DNA from: Bacteroidota bacterium
Lineage (GTDB): Bacteria > Bacteroidota > Bacteroidia > Flavobacteriales_D > Crocinitomicaceae
NCBI GenBank assembly: GCA_016866375.1
Contig: VGMK01000003.1
Coordinates: 1-32,301 of the forward strand
Length of the DNA stretch: 32,301 nt
Direction: 5' to 3'
The notes under the pieces: model-generated
Databases searched by the model: none
Told to the model about the DNA's origin: nothing
What the model saw: the letters and a program-made list of their open reading frames with translations, nothing else
Program-made: the position numbers and the translations under genes
In this document: positions 1-7,728 of the stretch, one piece after another
Layout of the letters: every line of letters begins with the position of its first letter
Numbering within the stretch: the stretch's first letter is position 1

Positions 1-193
1 AAGATTGTGACCCATAGTCTCGCCTAAATAAGCTGTATTGATTGGCCTGTGGGTAACTTCCCCAAGATAATTTAATTGCGCTATTTGCATTCGTTATTTC
101 TGCATCCAACAGAACAGCGTACTGTTGTGAAAATGACTGTGAAAAGCAATTTATGTGTGAGATTAAAAAAAGTAATAAAATAATTATTTTCAT
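1..193 (-). CDS. Secreted protein, N-terminal part only (runs off left edge)
   Basis: The reading frame from ATG at 193-191 stays open to base 1, giving about 64 residues. It starts with a clear Sec signal peptide (MKIIILLLFLISHINCFSQ), the usual Bacteroidetes form with Gln near the cleavage site. After it comes a segment with the spacing of a fibronectin type III first strand (ITNANSAIKLSWGSYPQA, then an aromatic/basic FRRDYG). FnIII is an inference from this short pattern only. The rest of the protein and its stop lie outside the window, so the function cannot be named. It is separated from the M1 peptidase gene upstream of it by 178 bases holding a candidate promoter and two palindromes. 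Confidence 0.8.
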   Translation of the reverse strand, partial: MKIIILLLFLISHINCFSQSFSQQYAVLLDAEITNANSAIKLSWGSYPQANQYSLFRRDYGSQS

Positions 194-273
194 TCCTTCT
201 AAGTTGAGTTCATATTTCCTCTCACTTTTGACAAGTTGACTTAAAACAAGGTTTGCTGTTGATTAATAATCAC

Positions 274-289
274 TAAAATAGCTATTTTA
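274..289. promoter_or_regulatory. 16-bp perfect palindrome TAAAATAGCTATTTTA
   Basis: The 16 bases read identically on both strands. They lie just downstream of the candidate -7 element of the left-edge gene, where an operator or a 5' mRNA hairpin would sit. A second perfect palindrome, GTATTATAATAC, lies at 312-323 between the -33 and -7 elements. In AT-rich DNA such palindromes can arise by chance, so the regulatory role is an inference. Confidence 0.35.
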
Positions 290-292
290 ACA

Positions 293-326
293 ATAAACTA
301 CATTTTATGGAGTATTATAATACAAA
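293..326 (-). promoter_or_regulatory. Candidate Bacteroidetes promoter for the left-edge gene
   Basis: On the minus strand TTTG (326-323) is followed after 22 bases by TAGTTTAT (300-293), one mismatch from the Bacteroidetes TAnnTTTG -7 element. The predicted transcription start falls near 289, at the edge of a 16-bp palindrome, leaving a leader of nearly 100 nt before the ATG at 193. Confidence 0.35.
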
Positions 327-371
327 AAGAAACTGGGAGGATAACTTGTGTTAACTTATGGATATTCTGTC

Positions 372-2660
372 CTAATTTCCATTCAGAAGACGTTTTTCCC
401 TTTGCATAGGATTCTCTTTGCTTTGTTGCTGCTTAAATAATTGATACCTGCTTGGAAATTCTACTCTCGGCCAACTGTTGTTATCTAAATCCGTATCAGC
501 AGTTTCCAAAAATGGGTCTAACCGCACGGAGGAGATCTCATCATCAAAAATAAATACTTTACTTACTCTATCCTCATATTGCCTCCAAATTTCTACCGGA
601 ACGCGAATAACCTTTTTTGTGCCATTCACGAAAGTAAATTCAAGAATCAATGGCATTACAAGTCCACCAATGTTACTGAATTGAATCTCATAAAACTGTT
701 TCTTTGCATTCAGAAGTTCTTGATCCTTAGGGTCTAATTTTTCCTTAAATTCTTCAAATTCTTTTCGGTCTAGAAAGTCAACCTTATAAATATCCCGTTT
801 TCCATAAAAATCATCGATTGTCGCATCTTTTTCATTAACAGTTTCTTTGATTTCTTTTTTATTTCTATCCACCCCAATATGAACATCAGATTTATTTTTT
901 TGATCTTTCAGAAATGCTTTTTCAATGTCTGGATTTTGCGTATTTAGCTGAAACCATTTGACATCGTCAAGAGAAATATCAACGTTGTCTGTCCCATAGA
1001 ACCATCCTCTCCAAAACCAGTCCAAGTCGACAGCCGATGCATCCTCCATTGATCTGAAAAAATCGGCTGGGGTTGGGTGTTTAAATTTCCAGCGTTCACA
1101 ATATGTTTTAAAGGCAAAATCAAATAATTCACGGCCCATAACAGTTTCTCTCAAAATATTTAGTGCAGTGGCTGGTTTTCCATAAGCATTATTCCCAAAC
1201 TGAAAAATCGATTCAGAGTTTGTCATTATTGGAGAAATGAATTTTTTGTCTCCTCTCATGTAATCGGCAATAAGGTGCGCAGGTCCTCTTCTTGAGGGAT
1301 AGTTTCTTTCCCATTCTTGTTCCGTTAAATATTGTACGAAAGTATTTAGTCCTTCATCCATCCAAGTCCACTGACGTTCGTCTGAGTTTATAATCATTGG
1401 AAAGAAATTGTGTCCAACCTCATGAATGATGACTCCCCACATGCCATATTTTTCGCCCTCAGTATATGTGCCGTCGGCTTCAGGTCTTCCACCGTTAAAA
1501 CAGATCATTGGATATTCCATACCAATCCATTTCGCATGCACAGAAATTGCAACTGGATAGGTGTAGTCTGTGGAATATTTAGAGTATGTTTTTATCGTAT
1601 GGGCAACCAGTTTTGTAGAATATTTTTCCCAAAGTGGATTTCCCTCCTTAGGATAATAGGACATACATAGAACATTTTTATTTCCAATCGGTTGATTTTG
1701 AGCGTCCCAAATGAATTTTCTGCTCGTGGCAAAGGCGAAATCACGAACATTGTAGGCCTTGTATATCCACGTTTTAGTCTTGCTTGCCTTATCTTTTTCT
1801 GTTTTTTCTGCTTCTGCTTGATTGACTATAAAGACTGGTTGTGTAGCCTTTTTTGCAAGTTCTAATCGCTTGAGCTGTTCACTACTCAAAACAGATTTAT
1901 AGTTTTGGCATTCGCCTGTAGCACCAACAATATGATCACTAGGAACTGTGATGGATACCTCATAATCGCCAAAAGGAAGGGTGAATTCTCCACGCCCTAA
2001 AAACTGCTTGTTTTGCCAACCCGTAACGTCGTTGTAAACACACATTCTTGGAAAAAATTGTGCAAGCGTGTAGAGGTAATTATCCTCATCCTCAAAATAC
2101 TCATAGCCTGAGCGCCCACCTACCGCTATACGGTCATTTATATTGTACCACCACTTAATTTGAAAGGAAATCGATGCGCCGGGTAGCAGGGGCTTGTCTA
2201 TGTCAATGCGCATCATTGTTTTATTTATGAAATACCTCATTTTCTGCCCTCCGATGGTTGTAATGGATTCAATTTTAAATCCTCCATCGTAGTAGAACAT
2301 TTTTTTTCGAATGTCACCAACAGATTTAAAGTCCTCCATTTTTTCAACTTCAATTTTTTTGGAGTCTGAAGAATCTGCAAAAAGATTCTGATCAAGCTGT
2401 AACCACAAATAGGTCAACTTATCAGGGGAATTATTGGTGTATGTTATAATTTCATTTCCTGAAAGTTTTTGAGTTTTATCATCAATTGTAATTGACATTT
2501 TGTAATCTGCTTTTTGCTGATAATATTTATGCCCTGGGGCTCCTGACGCCGTGCGGTATTCATTTGCTGTAGGCAATTCGTGATCTAATTGTGCAAACTT
2601 CTTTTGTGAAAAAGAGGCTAGGCTTGTCAGCGAAATCAAAAAAAGTAAAATTTTATTCAT
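372..2660 (-). CDS. M1 family (gluzincin) zinc metallopeptidase, secreted
   Basis: A predicted exported zinc aminopeptidase-like enzyme of 762 aa. A signal peptide occupies about residues 1-19 (cleaved near ASFSQ). The M1 signature is complete: the GAMEN-like substrate motif is GMEYP at 380-384, and the zinc site is HEVGH (413-417) with the third ligand Glu436 exactly 18 residues later (HExxHx18E). The N-terminal part is the usual M1 beta domain; the C-terminal half after residue 560 is lysine/glutamate-rich and does not look like the ERAP1-type helical domain. The start overlaps the stop of the DUF6702 gene by 4 bases (ATGA), so the two are probably translationally coupled. The exact substrate is unknown. 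It belongs to a different branch from the LTA4H-like enzyme at 25159-27102. Confidence 0.9.
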   Translation of the reverse strand: MNKILLFLISLTSLASFSQKKFAQLDHELPTANEYRTASGAPGHKYYQQKADYKMSITIDDKTQKLSGNEIITYTNNSPDKLTYLWLQLDQNLFADSSDSKKIEVEKMEDFKSVGDIRKKMFYYDGGFKIESITTIGGQKMRYFINKTMMRIDIDKPLLPGASISFQIKWWYNINDRIAVGGRSGYEYFEDEDNYLYTLAQFFPRMCVYNDVTGWQNKQFLGRGEFTLPFGDYEVSITVPSDHIVGATGECQNYKSVLSSEQLKRLELAKKATQPVFIVNQAEAEKTEKDKASKTKTWIYKAYNVRDFAFATSRKFIWDAQNQPIGNKNVLCMSYYPKEGNPLWEKYSTKLVAHTIKTYSKYSTDYTYPVAISVHAKWIGMEYPMICFNGGRPEADGTYTEGEKYGMWGVIIHEVGHNFFPMIINSDERQWTWMDEGLNTFVQYLTEQEWERNYPSRRGPAHLIADYMRGDKKFISPIMTNSESIFQFGNNAYGKPATALNILRETVMGRELFDFAFKTYCERWKFKHPTPADFFRSMEDASAVDLDWFWRGWFYGTDNVDISLDDVKWFQLNTQNPDIEKAFLKDQKNKSDVHIGVDRNKKEIKETVNEKDATIDDFYGKRDIYKVDFLDRKEFEEFKEKLDPKDQELLNAKKQFYEIQFSNIGGLVMPLILEFTFVNGTKKVIRVPVEIWRQYEDRVSKVFIFDDEISSVRLDPFLETADTDLDNNSWPRVEFPSRYQLFKQQQSKENPMQREKRLLNGN

Positions 2661-3205
2661 ACGTCCAATTTTATAAATTGAGATTTGGTGGCATTTAAAA
2701 AGTTGTAAGTGAATTTTCTTCCTCTGTAACGAAATGATAACTTATTTTGTTGATCCGAATATCGGTCCATCAACAAATCAAAGGTCACAAAGAGCTCATG
2801 AACGGGTTTTTGAACGACGGTTGATAAATAAAATTGGACATTTCCGTCTAATAAAACTTCGAATCCCTCTAATACGAATTCTGATTGAGGTGGCAATTTA
2901 GAGTCATATGCCGAAAAGGTCAGCGAATCCAACGCATACACAGAAAAATGTTGGTTTAAGAACTCATTTATTGCATGGTACTCTGTTTCGTTTTGCTTTG
3001 CGTTGTCCAAAGTTTTGGAGATAATATTTTTTTCCTTGAGTAAAGATTCCAAATCATGCGCAGATGCAATGATGGAGGTTTCCAAAGAATTATTTAATTC
3101 GTTAAATTCCACCTCTGCGAAGGCAAAATAAAATGGATGAGCACCAATCTCATTGAAGCAAGCTGAAAAAATTAAGAGAACGGCCGTGAGGAGAGATTTC
3201 ATCAA
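2657..3205 (-). CDS. DUF6702 family secreted protein
   Basis: A 182-aa exported protein with an N-terminal hydrophobic signal segment (residues about 3-22). The segment after it, with the HPFYFAFAEVEFN motif at about residues 23-35, is the hallmark of DUF6702 as I recall it: small Bacteroidetes proteins commonly found beside M1 peptidases. A Cys at residue 16 precedes NEIGAHP but the context is not a convincing lipobox. The molecular role of the family is unknown. The 4-base ATGA overlap with the downstream M1 peptidase argues that the two act together in the cell envelope, for example as peptidase and accessory factor; that is inference. A weak promoter lies just upstream. Confidence 0.75.
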   Translation of the reverse strand: MMKSLLTAVLLIFSACFNEIGAHPFYFAFAEVEFNELNNSLETSIIASAHDLESLLKEKNIISKTLDNAKQNETEYHAINEFLNQHFSVYALDSLTFSAYDSKLPPQSEFVLEGFEVLLDGNVQFYLSTVVQKPVHELFVTFDLLMDRYSDQQNKLSFRYRGRKFTYNFLNATKSQFIKLDV

Positions 3206-3210
3206 TTTAT

Positions 3211-3241
3211 CGAAGATACTATTTTTTTGTAATTATTTAAA
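3211..3241 (-). promoter_or_regulatory. Candidate promoter of the DUF6702-M1 operon
   Basis: On the minus strand TTTA (3241-3238), then a 19-base spacer, then TATCTTCG (3218-3211). Each element is one mismatch from the Bacteroidetes TTTG / TAnnTTTG pair, and the spacing is in the expected range. The ATG follows at 3205, so the leader would be very short. Confidence 0.3.
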
Positions 3242-3269
3242 GAAAAAAAAGTCCCCGTGAAGGGACTTT
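3242..3269 (-). terminator. Intrinsic terminator after the LysM gene
   Basis: AAAGTCCC (3248-3255) pairs with GGGACTTT (3262-3269) around a 6-base loop. On the minus strand the hairpin runs into a T-rich tract (complement of the A run 3243-3250), so it terminates the LysM gene ending at 3315 and insulates the DUF6702-M1 operon. Confidence 0.75.
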
Positions 3270-3314
3270 CTTAAACAAACAACAACAAACAATTCCTTCG
3301 ACTTGTTCAAGGTC

Positions 3315-3740
3315 TTATTGAAGGAATACTTTCTCTCCTTTCGACAACTTTTCGTCGGGAGAATATTGTGGATTTAGCTTGAGTAAAGCATTCAACTTAA
3401 TGGCTTCTTTTTGAGCTATTTCACGAAGGGTGATGTGTTGATTTACGATGTATTGTTTGTTAGTCTTAGATTTATTTTTTTTAGGTTCAATAAAAAGGAC
3501 CTCTCCTTGCTCAAGTATATCTTTTTTTGGATGAAATTCATTGTATTTTCGCAATAATACCATTGAAATTCCAATTTCCTTTGAAAGTTCATAGAATGTT
3601 TTGCCTTCCGAAACAATTATAAATTTCACCTGATTCTCATGAATTTTAATTTTATTGGATTCCCCATCGTCTGCGAGTGCCTGATGAGAGGTAATAATTA
3701 CTACTAAACCTATAAAAGCTTTAAAAACTATTTTCTTCAT
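3315..3740 (-). CDS. Secreted protein with two LysM domains
   Basis: A 141-aa exported protein. A signal peptide spans about residues 1-23 (cleavage after ALA). Two LysM repeats follow: about residues 40-86 (VSEGKTFYELSKEIGIS, ending with GEVLFIEP) and about 96-140 (a divergent copy beginning YIVNQHITLREIAQKEAI and ending GEKVFLQ). LysM domains bind N-acetylglucosamine-containing polymers, usually peptidoglycan. No catalytic domain is present; similar LysM pairs often sit at the C-terminus of glucosaminidases in Bacteroidetes, so this may be a stand-alone cell-wall-binding module. Transcription probably ends at the hairpin just downstream. It is divergent from clpB, sharing a 178-bp intergenic region. 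Confidence 0.8.
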   Translation of the reverse strand: MKKIVFKAFIGLVVIITSHQALADDGESNKIKIHENQVKFIIVSEGKTFYELSKEIGISMVLLRKYNEFHPKKDILEQGEVLFIEPKKNKSKTNKQYIVNQHITLREIAQKEAIKLNALLKLNPQYSPDEKLSKGEKVFLQ

Positions 3741-3828
3741 AGCGTTTTAGAATGACTTACATTACGGATTTTTATTTAATTGGTTTCAATAGTTAATCTG
3801 AAGCACAAAAAATCGGAAAAAATGACAG

Positions 3829-3836
3829 TATTTTTG
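3829..3836 (+). promoter_or_regulatory. Possible -7 element upstream of clpB
   Basis: TATTTTTG is a perfect match to TAnnTTTG and lies about 80 bases before the clpB start. No TTTG -33 element is found at the usual distance, so the assignment is weak; a different sigma factor could drive this chaperone gene. Confidence 0.25.
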
Positions 3837-3918
3837 TTCTTGAAGCGCCATAATGACTTGTATCATTGTATTTTGACTCCTTGGTTTGAGATTTGAGCTC
3901 CGCCTTGAAAAATTTTAA

Positions 3919-6534
3919 ATGGATATTTCAAAATTCACATTAAAAAGCCAGGAGGTAATTTCACATGCTCAAGAAATTGCCTTGGAAGAGCGTCATGCTT
4001 TAATCGAAACTGGTCACTTATTACTTTCGATATTAGAAAAGGACAAGGAGCTCACTCCGTATTTGTTAACGAAATTAACTGTTAAAATTAACCACTTGTT
4101 TGATGAATCAAGTAAAATAGTGGCCGCCTACCCCAAGGTAACAGGGGCTCAATTGTATGCTTCTCAGGCTTTAAATAGTGTTTTTCAACATGCATTGAGT
4201 ATTTCAAAGTCATTAGGAGACGAATATGTTTCCATAGATATTTTATTGATGGCCTTGGCAGATGCGAAAGATGCTATCGGTAGACTTTTATCTGACTCCA
4301 AAGTTGAGAAAGGAAAATTAAAACAACTCGTTATGGAAACAAGAAAAGGGGAAAAAGTACAGTCTGCTAGTCACGAAAATACGTGTCAAGCATTGAGTAA
4401 ATACGCAAGAAATTTGAATGAGTTGGCTGATTCAGGGAAGTTAGATCCTGTTATCGGAAGGGATGATGAAATCAGACGAGTTTTACAAATACTAAGCAGA
4501 AGAACTAAAAATAATCCAATTTTGATTGGTGAACCTGGAGTTGGAAAAACCGCAATCGCGGAAGGACTTGCACACCGAATTATTTCAGGTGATGTACCTG
4601 AAAATCTGAGGTCAAAAATAGTTTTTTCTCTAGATATGGGTGCCCTTATTGCCGGTGCTAAATACAAGGGAGAGTTTGAAGAACGCCTGAAATCTGTGGT
4701 TAAGGAAGTGATTCAAGCCGATGGTGAGATTATATTATTTATTGATGAAATTCATACATTGGTGGGTGCAGGTGGGGGTGGTGAAGGCGCTATGGATGCT
4801 GCAAATATTTTAAAACCGGCCTTGGCAAAAGGTGAATTAAGAGCGGTCGGGGCAACTACCCTTGACGAATACCAAAAATATTTTGAAAAAGATAAAGCGT
4901 TGGTACGAAGGTTTCAAACGGTTCTCGTCGATGAGCCAAGTGAAGAGGTTGCCATTTCAATTTTACGGGGCATAAAAGATAAATACGAAAATCACCACAA
5001 GGTGTTAATTAAGGATTCAGCTATCATAGCCGCTGTTGAACTTTCTCAGCGATATATTTCAGACAGACATTTACCAGATAAAGCCATAGATTTAATTGAT
5101 GAGGCAGCTTCAAAATTACGTATGGAAATAAATTCAAAGCCAGAGGAATTGGACGAATTGGAAAGAAAGATAATGCAACTTGAGATTGAACGTGAGGCAT
5201 TGAAAAGAGAACAGGACAGTAAAAAAGTTGAATTAGTGGAGCGTGAACTTGCTAATTTCACTGAAAAACGAAATGCCTTGTTTTCAAAATGGAAATCAGA
5301 ACGAGCTGTGGTTGATACTATTCAAAAGTCAAAGGAAGAAATTGAACAGCTCAAATTTGACGCAGAACTTGCAGAAAGACAAGGAGACTATGGAAAGGTA
5401 GCAGAGATTAGATATGGAAAAATTCAACAAACGGAGGATAAATTAGAAAAATTAAAACAAGAACTGATCGGTGTTCAATCCGTTTCAAAAATGATTAAGG
5501 AGGAGGTAGATTCTGATGAGATTGCGGACGTTGTCTCAAAATGGACGGGTATTCCATTGAGTAAAATGGTGGAAAGTGAGATTTCGAAATTGTTACGCTT
5601 AGAAGATGAGTTGAAAAAACGTGTTGTTGGGCAACATGAGGCGATAACTGCTTTATCAGATGCGGTAAGAAGGTCTCGAGCAGGACTTCAAGACCCAAAG
5701 CGACCCATTGGTTCTTTTATTTTTACAGGCACGACTGGCGTTGGAAAAACGGAGTTATCTAAAGCATTAGCAGAATTCTTATTTAATGATGAACAAGCTT
5801 TGACAAGAATTGACATGAGCGAATATCAAGAAAAACACGCGGTAAGCCGGCTTTTGGGGGCTCCTCCAGGCTATGTAGGATATGAAGAAGGAGGGCAATT
5901 GACGGAGGCGGTTCGGAGAAAACCTTTTTCAATAATTCTCTTGGATGAAATCGAAAAAGCACATCCCGATGTGTTTAATATTTTGCTGCAGGTTCTCGAT
6001 GACGGTCGACTTACTGATAACAAGGGAAGAATGGTTAATTTCAAAAATACCATCATCATTATGACATCGAATCTTGGATCAACAATTATTCGCGACAGGT
6101 TTGACAATTGTAAGCCTTCCGAACTTGAGGAAGAGGTGGAACGAGCGAAATATGAAATTGGCGAATTACTGAAACAAACCATGAGACCAGAATTTTTGAA
6201 TAGGATCGATGAAATTATCATGTTCAGGCCATTAACTAAATCCAATATCAAGGAAATTTTAAACATTCAATTGACACAACTCAAAGCTAGTCTTTCAGAA
6301 AGAGAAATTTGGTTACACATTACTGATGACGCATTTGAGTACATAGCAACAGTGGGATATGAACCATTTTTTGGAGCAAGACTCATCAAGCGCGTCATTC
6401 AACGCGAAGTGCTTAATGAGTTGTCTAAAGCGCTATTAAGCGGTAAAATAGCCGGTTCCAAACGTATTGTCATGGATGTATTTGATGAAAAAATTGTTTT
6501 TCGCAAGCCGGTATTGGCCGAAGAGGAAGTTTAG
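3919..6534 (+). CDS. clpB: ATP-dependent disaggregase ClpB (Hsp100)
   Basis: An 871-aa hexameric AAA+ chaperone that pulls polypeptides out of aggregates together with DnaK. Domain order: Clp N-domain (about 1-145); first AAA+ ring with Walker A GEPGVGKT (204-211), pore loop KYKGEFEERL (about 248-257) and Walker B FIDEIHT; coiled-coil M domain (about 400-525); second AAA+ ring with Walker A GTTGVGKT (604-611), Walker B LLDEIEKAH and pore loop GYVGYEEGGQL (about 651-661). The full-length M domain separates it from ClpA and ClpC. I see no IGF/IGL-type ClpP-docking loop, as expected for a disaggregase. The second Walker A has Thr where most ClpB have Pro (GPTGVGKT), a conservative oddity. The gene appears monocistronic, divergent from the LysM gene and convergent with the next. 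Confidence 0.97.
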   Translation: MDISKFTLKSQEVISHAQEIALEERHALIETGHLLLSILEKDKELTPYLLTKLTVKINHLFDESSKIVAAYPKVTGAQLYASQALNSVFQHALSISKSLGDEYVSIDILLMALADAKDAIGRLLSDSKVEKGKLKQLVMETRKGEKVQSASHENTCQALSKYARNLNELADSGKLDPVIGRDDEIRRVLQILSRRTKNNPILIGEPGVGKTAIAEGLAHRIISGDVPENLRSKIVFSLDMGALIAGAKYKGEFEERLKSVVKEVIQADGEIILFIDEIHTLVGAGGGGEGAMDAANILKPALAKGELRAVGATTLDEYQKYFEKDKALVRRFQTVLVDEPSEEVAISILRGIKDKYENHHKVLIKDSAIIAAVELSQRYISDRHLPDKAIDLIDEAASKLRMEINSKPEELDELERKIMQLEIEREALKREQDSKKVELVERELANFTEKRNALFSKWKSERAVVDTIQKSKEEIEQLKFDAELAERQGDYGKVAEIRYGKIQQTEDKLEKLKQELIGVQSVSKMIKEEVDSDEIADVVSKWTGIPLSKMVESEISKLLRLEDELKKRVVGQHEAITALSDAVRRSRAGLQDPKRPIGSFIFTGTTGVGKTELSKALAEFLFNDEQALTRIDMSEYQEKHAVSRLLGAPPGYVGYEEGGQLTEAVRRKPFSIILLDEIEKAHPDVFNILLQVLDDGRLTDNKGRMVNFKNTIIIMTSNLGSTIIRDRFDNCKPSELEEEVERAKYEIGELLKQTMRPEFLNRIDEIIMFRPLTKSNIKEILNIQLTQLKASLSEREIWLHITDDAFEYIATVGYEPFFGARLIKRVIQREVLNELSKALLSGKIAGSKRIVMDVFDEKIVFRKPVLAEEEV

Positions 6535-6560
6535 AACACAGTTCTGTTGAGGAAGTATGG

Positions 6561-7097
6561 TTAGAGTCTATATTTTTTGAAAAAAGCATCCCAATTCCAA
6601 ATGAAATTACTCATTACCTCATCCATTCTTTTCAAAAAGAGAGGATTGGGCGCTTGCATTCGTTTGAAATACTCATCTTGAAATTCAGAAAGCTTATATT
6701 TATGAAATACAGCCTTCGACATCCCATAAATCCAGTTTTTAGAGGGATGATTGACACGCATGATGAAACTTTGATAATCTCTAACCAAGGCTTTGAAAGC
6801 TCCTAGCTCAAGCTGATAGATTTTAGCTAATTTTTCAAAAATTAAGTTCTCTACCCTTTCTGCCTGTTCAGCTTCGAAGGTGCTCTCAAGAAAAGAGAGG
6901 TTACCGACAATTACAATCATACCAAATTCTCCATTATCCTCATCAGCTACATTTGGACACTCGATAAAGGCAGGATCTTCGTTTATGAGTCGTGCTACTT
7001 CTTGAAAACCATTATCTACACTTTCAAAAATGGAATTGATGAACACATTGGCTACCTGATTATCAGACAGTTTGCGTTTTATGAGTGTGCCAAACAT
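6561..7097 (-). CDS. Conserved-looking cytoplasmic protein of unknown function
   Basis: I do not recognise this 178-aa protein. It has no signal peptide or membrane segment. The composition is mixed, with a hydrophobic strand FGMIVIVGNLSFLES near residues 58-72 and an amphipathic, probably helical, second half rich in aromatic residues (SKNWIYGMSKAVFHKYKLSE; ends WNWDAFFKKYRL). The acidic/basic pattern and lack of low-complexity sequence suggest a real folded protein. It has a promoter of its own at 7128-7135 and converges with clpB (26-bp gap). A Bacteroidetes-restricted family is likely but unproven. Confidence 0.75.
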   Translation of the reverse strand: MFGTLIKRKLSDNQVANVFINSIFESVDNGFQEVARLINEDPAFIECPNVADEDNGEFGMIVIVGNLSFLESTFEAEQAERVENLIFEKLAKIYQLELGAFKALVRDYQSFIMRVNHPSKNWIYGMSKAVFHKYKLSEFQDEYFKRMQAPNPLFLKRMDEVMSNFIWNWDAFFKKYRL

Positions 7098-7127
7098 ATG
7101 CGTCAGTGTTAAAGGTTGCGTACTTTA

Positions 7128-7135
7128 CAAAAGTA
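7128..7135 (-). promoter_or_regulatory. -7 element of the 178-aa unknown gene
   Basis: The minus strand reads TACTTTTG, a perfect TAnnTTTG. An upstream TTTC (7157-7154, one mismatch from TTTG) lies 18 bases away. The ATG at 7097 is about 30 bases downstream. Confidence 0.4.
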
Positions 7136-7267
7136 GAAAAGTGAGTTGCGCGTGAAATTTACTTTCGAAATAGGTTTTCAACGAAGTTTTCAACAGATTT
7201 TCAAAAATAGAATTGTTTAAAACTTAGAAAAATGACATATCTTTCTTTTGTACTTTAGCAAAAAAAA

Positions 7268-7720
7268 ATGAAAGGAATTATTTATACAAACAAAGGAGAG
7301 ATGAAAATCGAGTTTTTTGGGCAAGATGCACCGAAAACTGTTCAAAATTTTATTGCTCTTGCTCAATCTGGTTTCTATGACGGCCTAACGTGGCATAGAG
7401 TAATCCCTGATTTTGTGATTCAGGGTGGATGTCCGAATTCTCGAGAAGGTTCAATGGGTATGCCCGGAACCGGAGGTCCAGGATATAAAATTGATTGTGA
7501 ATTAACAGGGGATAATCAATTTCACGACAGGGGTGTACTATCAATGGCTCATGCAGGAAGAAATACAGGAGGATCTCAGTTTTTTGTTTGTCATTCCCGA
7601 AGAAATACAGCTCATTTGGATAGAAATCACACGTGTTTTGCGAAAGTAGTCGAAGGGCTAGATGTATTAGATGAAATAAGACAAGGCGATTCTATCGATA
7701 AAATCGAAATTATTAACTGA
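7268..7720 (+). CDS. Cyclophilin-type peptidyl-prolyl cis-trans isomerase
   Basis: A 150-aa single-domain, cytoplasmic cyclophilin (no signal peptide) that catalyses cis-trans isomerisation of X-Pro bonds. The active-site block HRVIPDFVIQGG lies at 43-54 (Arg44, Phe49 and Gln52 match human CypA Arg55, Phe60 and Gln63), and GGSQFF at 101-106. The position equivalent to CypA Trp121 is His116, as in bacterial cyclophilins with low cyclosporin affinity; Leu117 and His121 are kept. It converges with serA with an 8-base gap and no visible terminator. Upstream AT-rich sequence has imperfect -7 candidates (TATCTTTC at 7238-7245, TACTTTAG at 7251-7258). Confidence 0.95.
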   Translation: MKGIIYTNKGEMKIEFFGQDAPKTVQNFIALAQSGFYDGLTWHRVIPDFVIQGGCPNSREGSMGMPGTGGPGYKIDCELTGDNQFHDRGVLSMAHAGRNTGGSQFFVCHSRRNTAHLDRNHTCFAKVVEGLDVLDEIRQGDSIDKIEIIN

Positions 7721-7728
7721 TTCGCTCG

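Noticed and set aside
5871..6266. 131-codon minus-strand open frame inside clpB
   Set aside because: It lies wholly within a strongly conserved AAA+ domain and gives a Ser/Leu-rich low-quality protein with no family.
6535..6560. Possible terminator hairpin after clpB (ACAG TT CTGT)
   Set aside because: The stem is only four base pairs with a two-base loop and no T tract.
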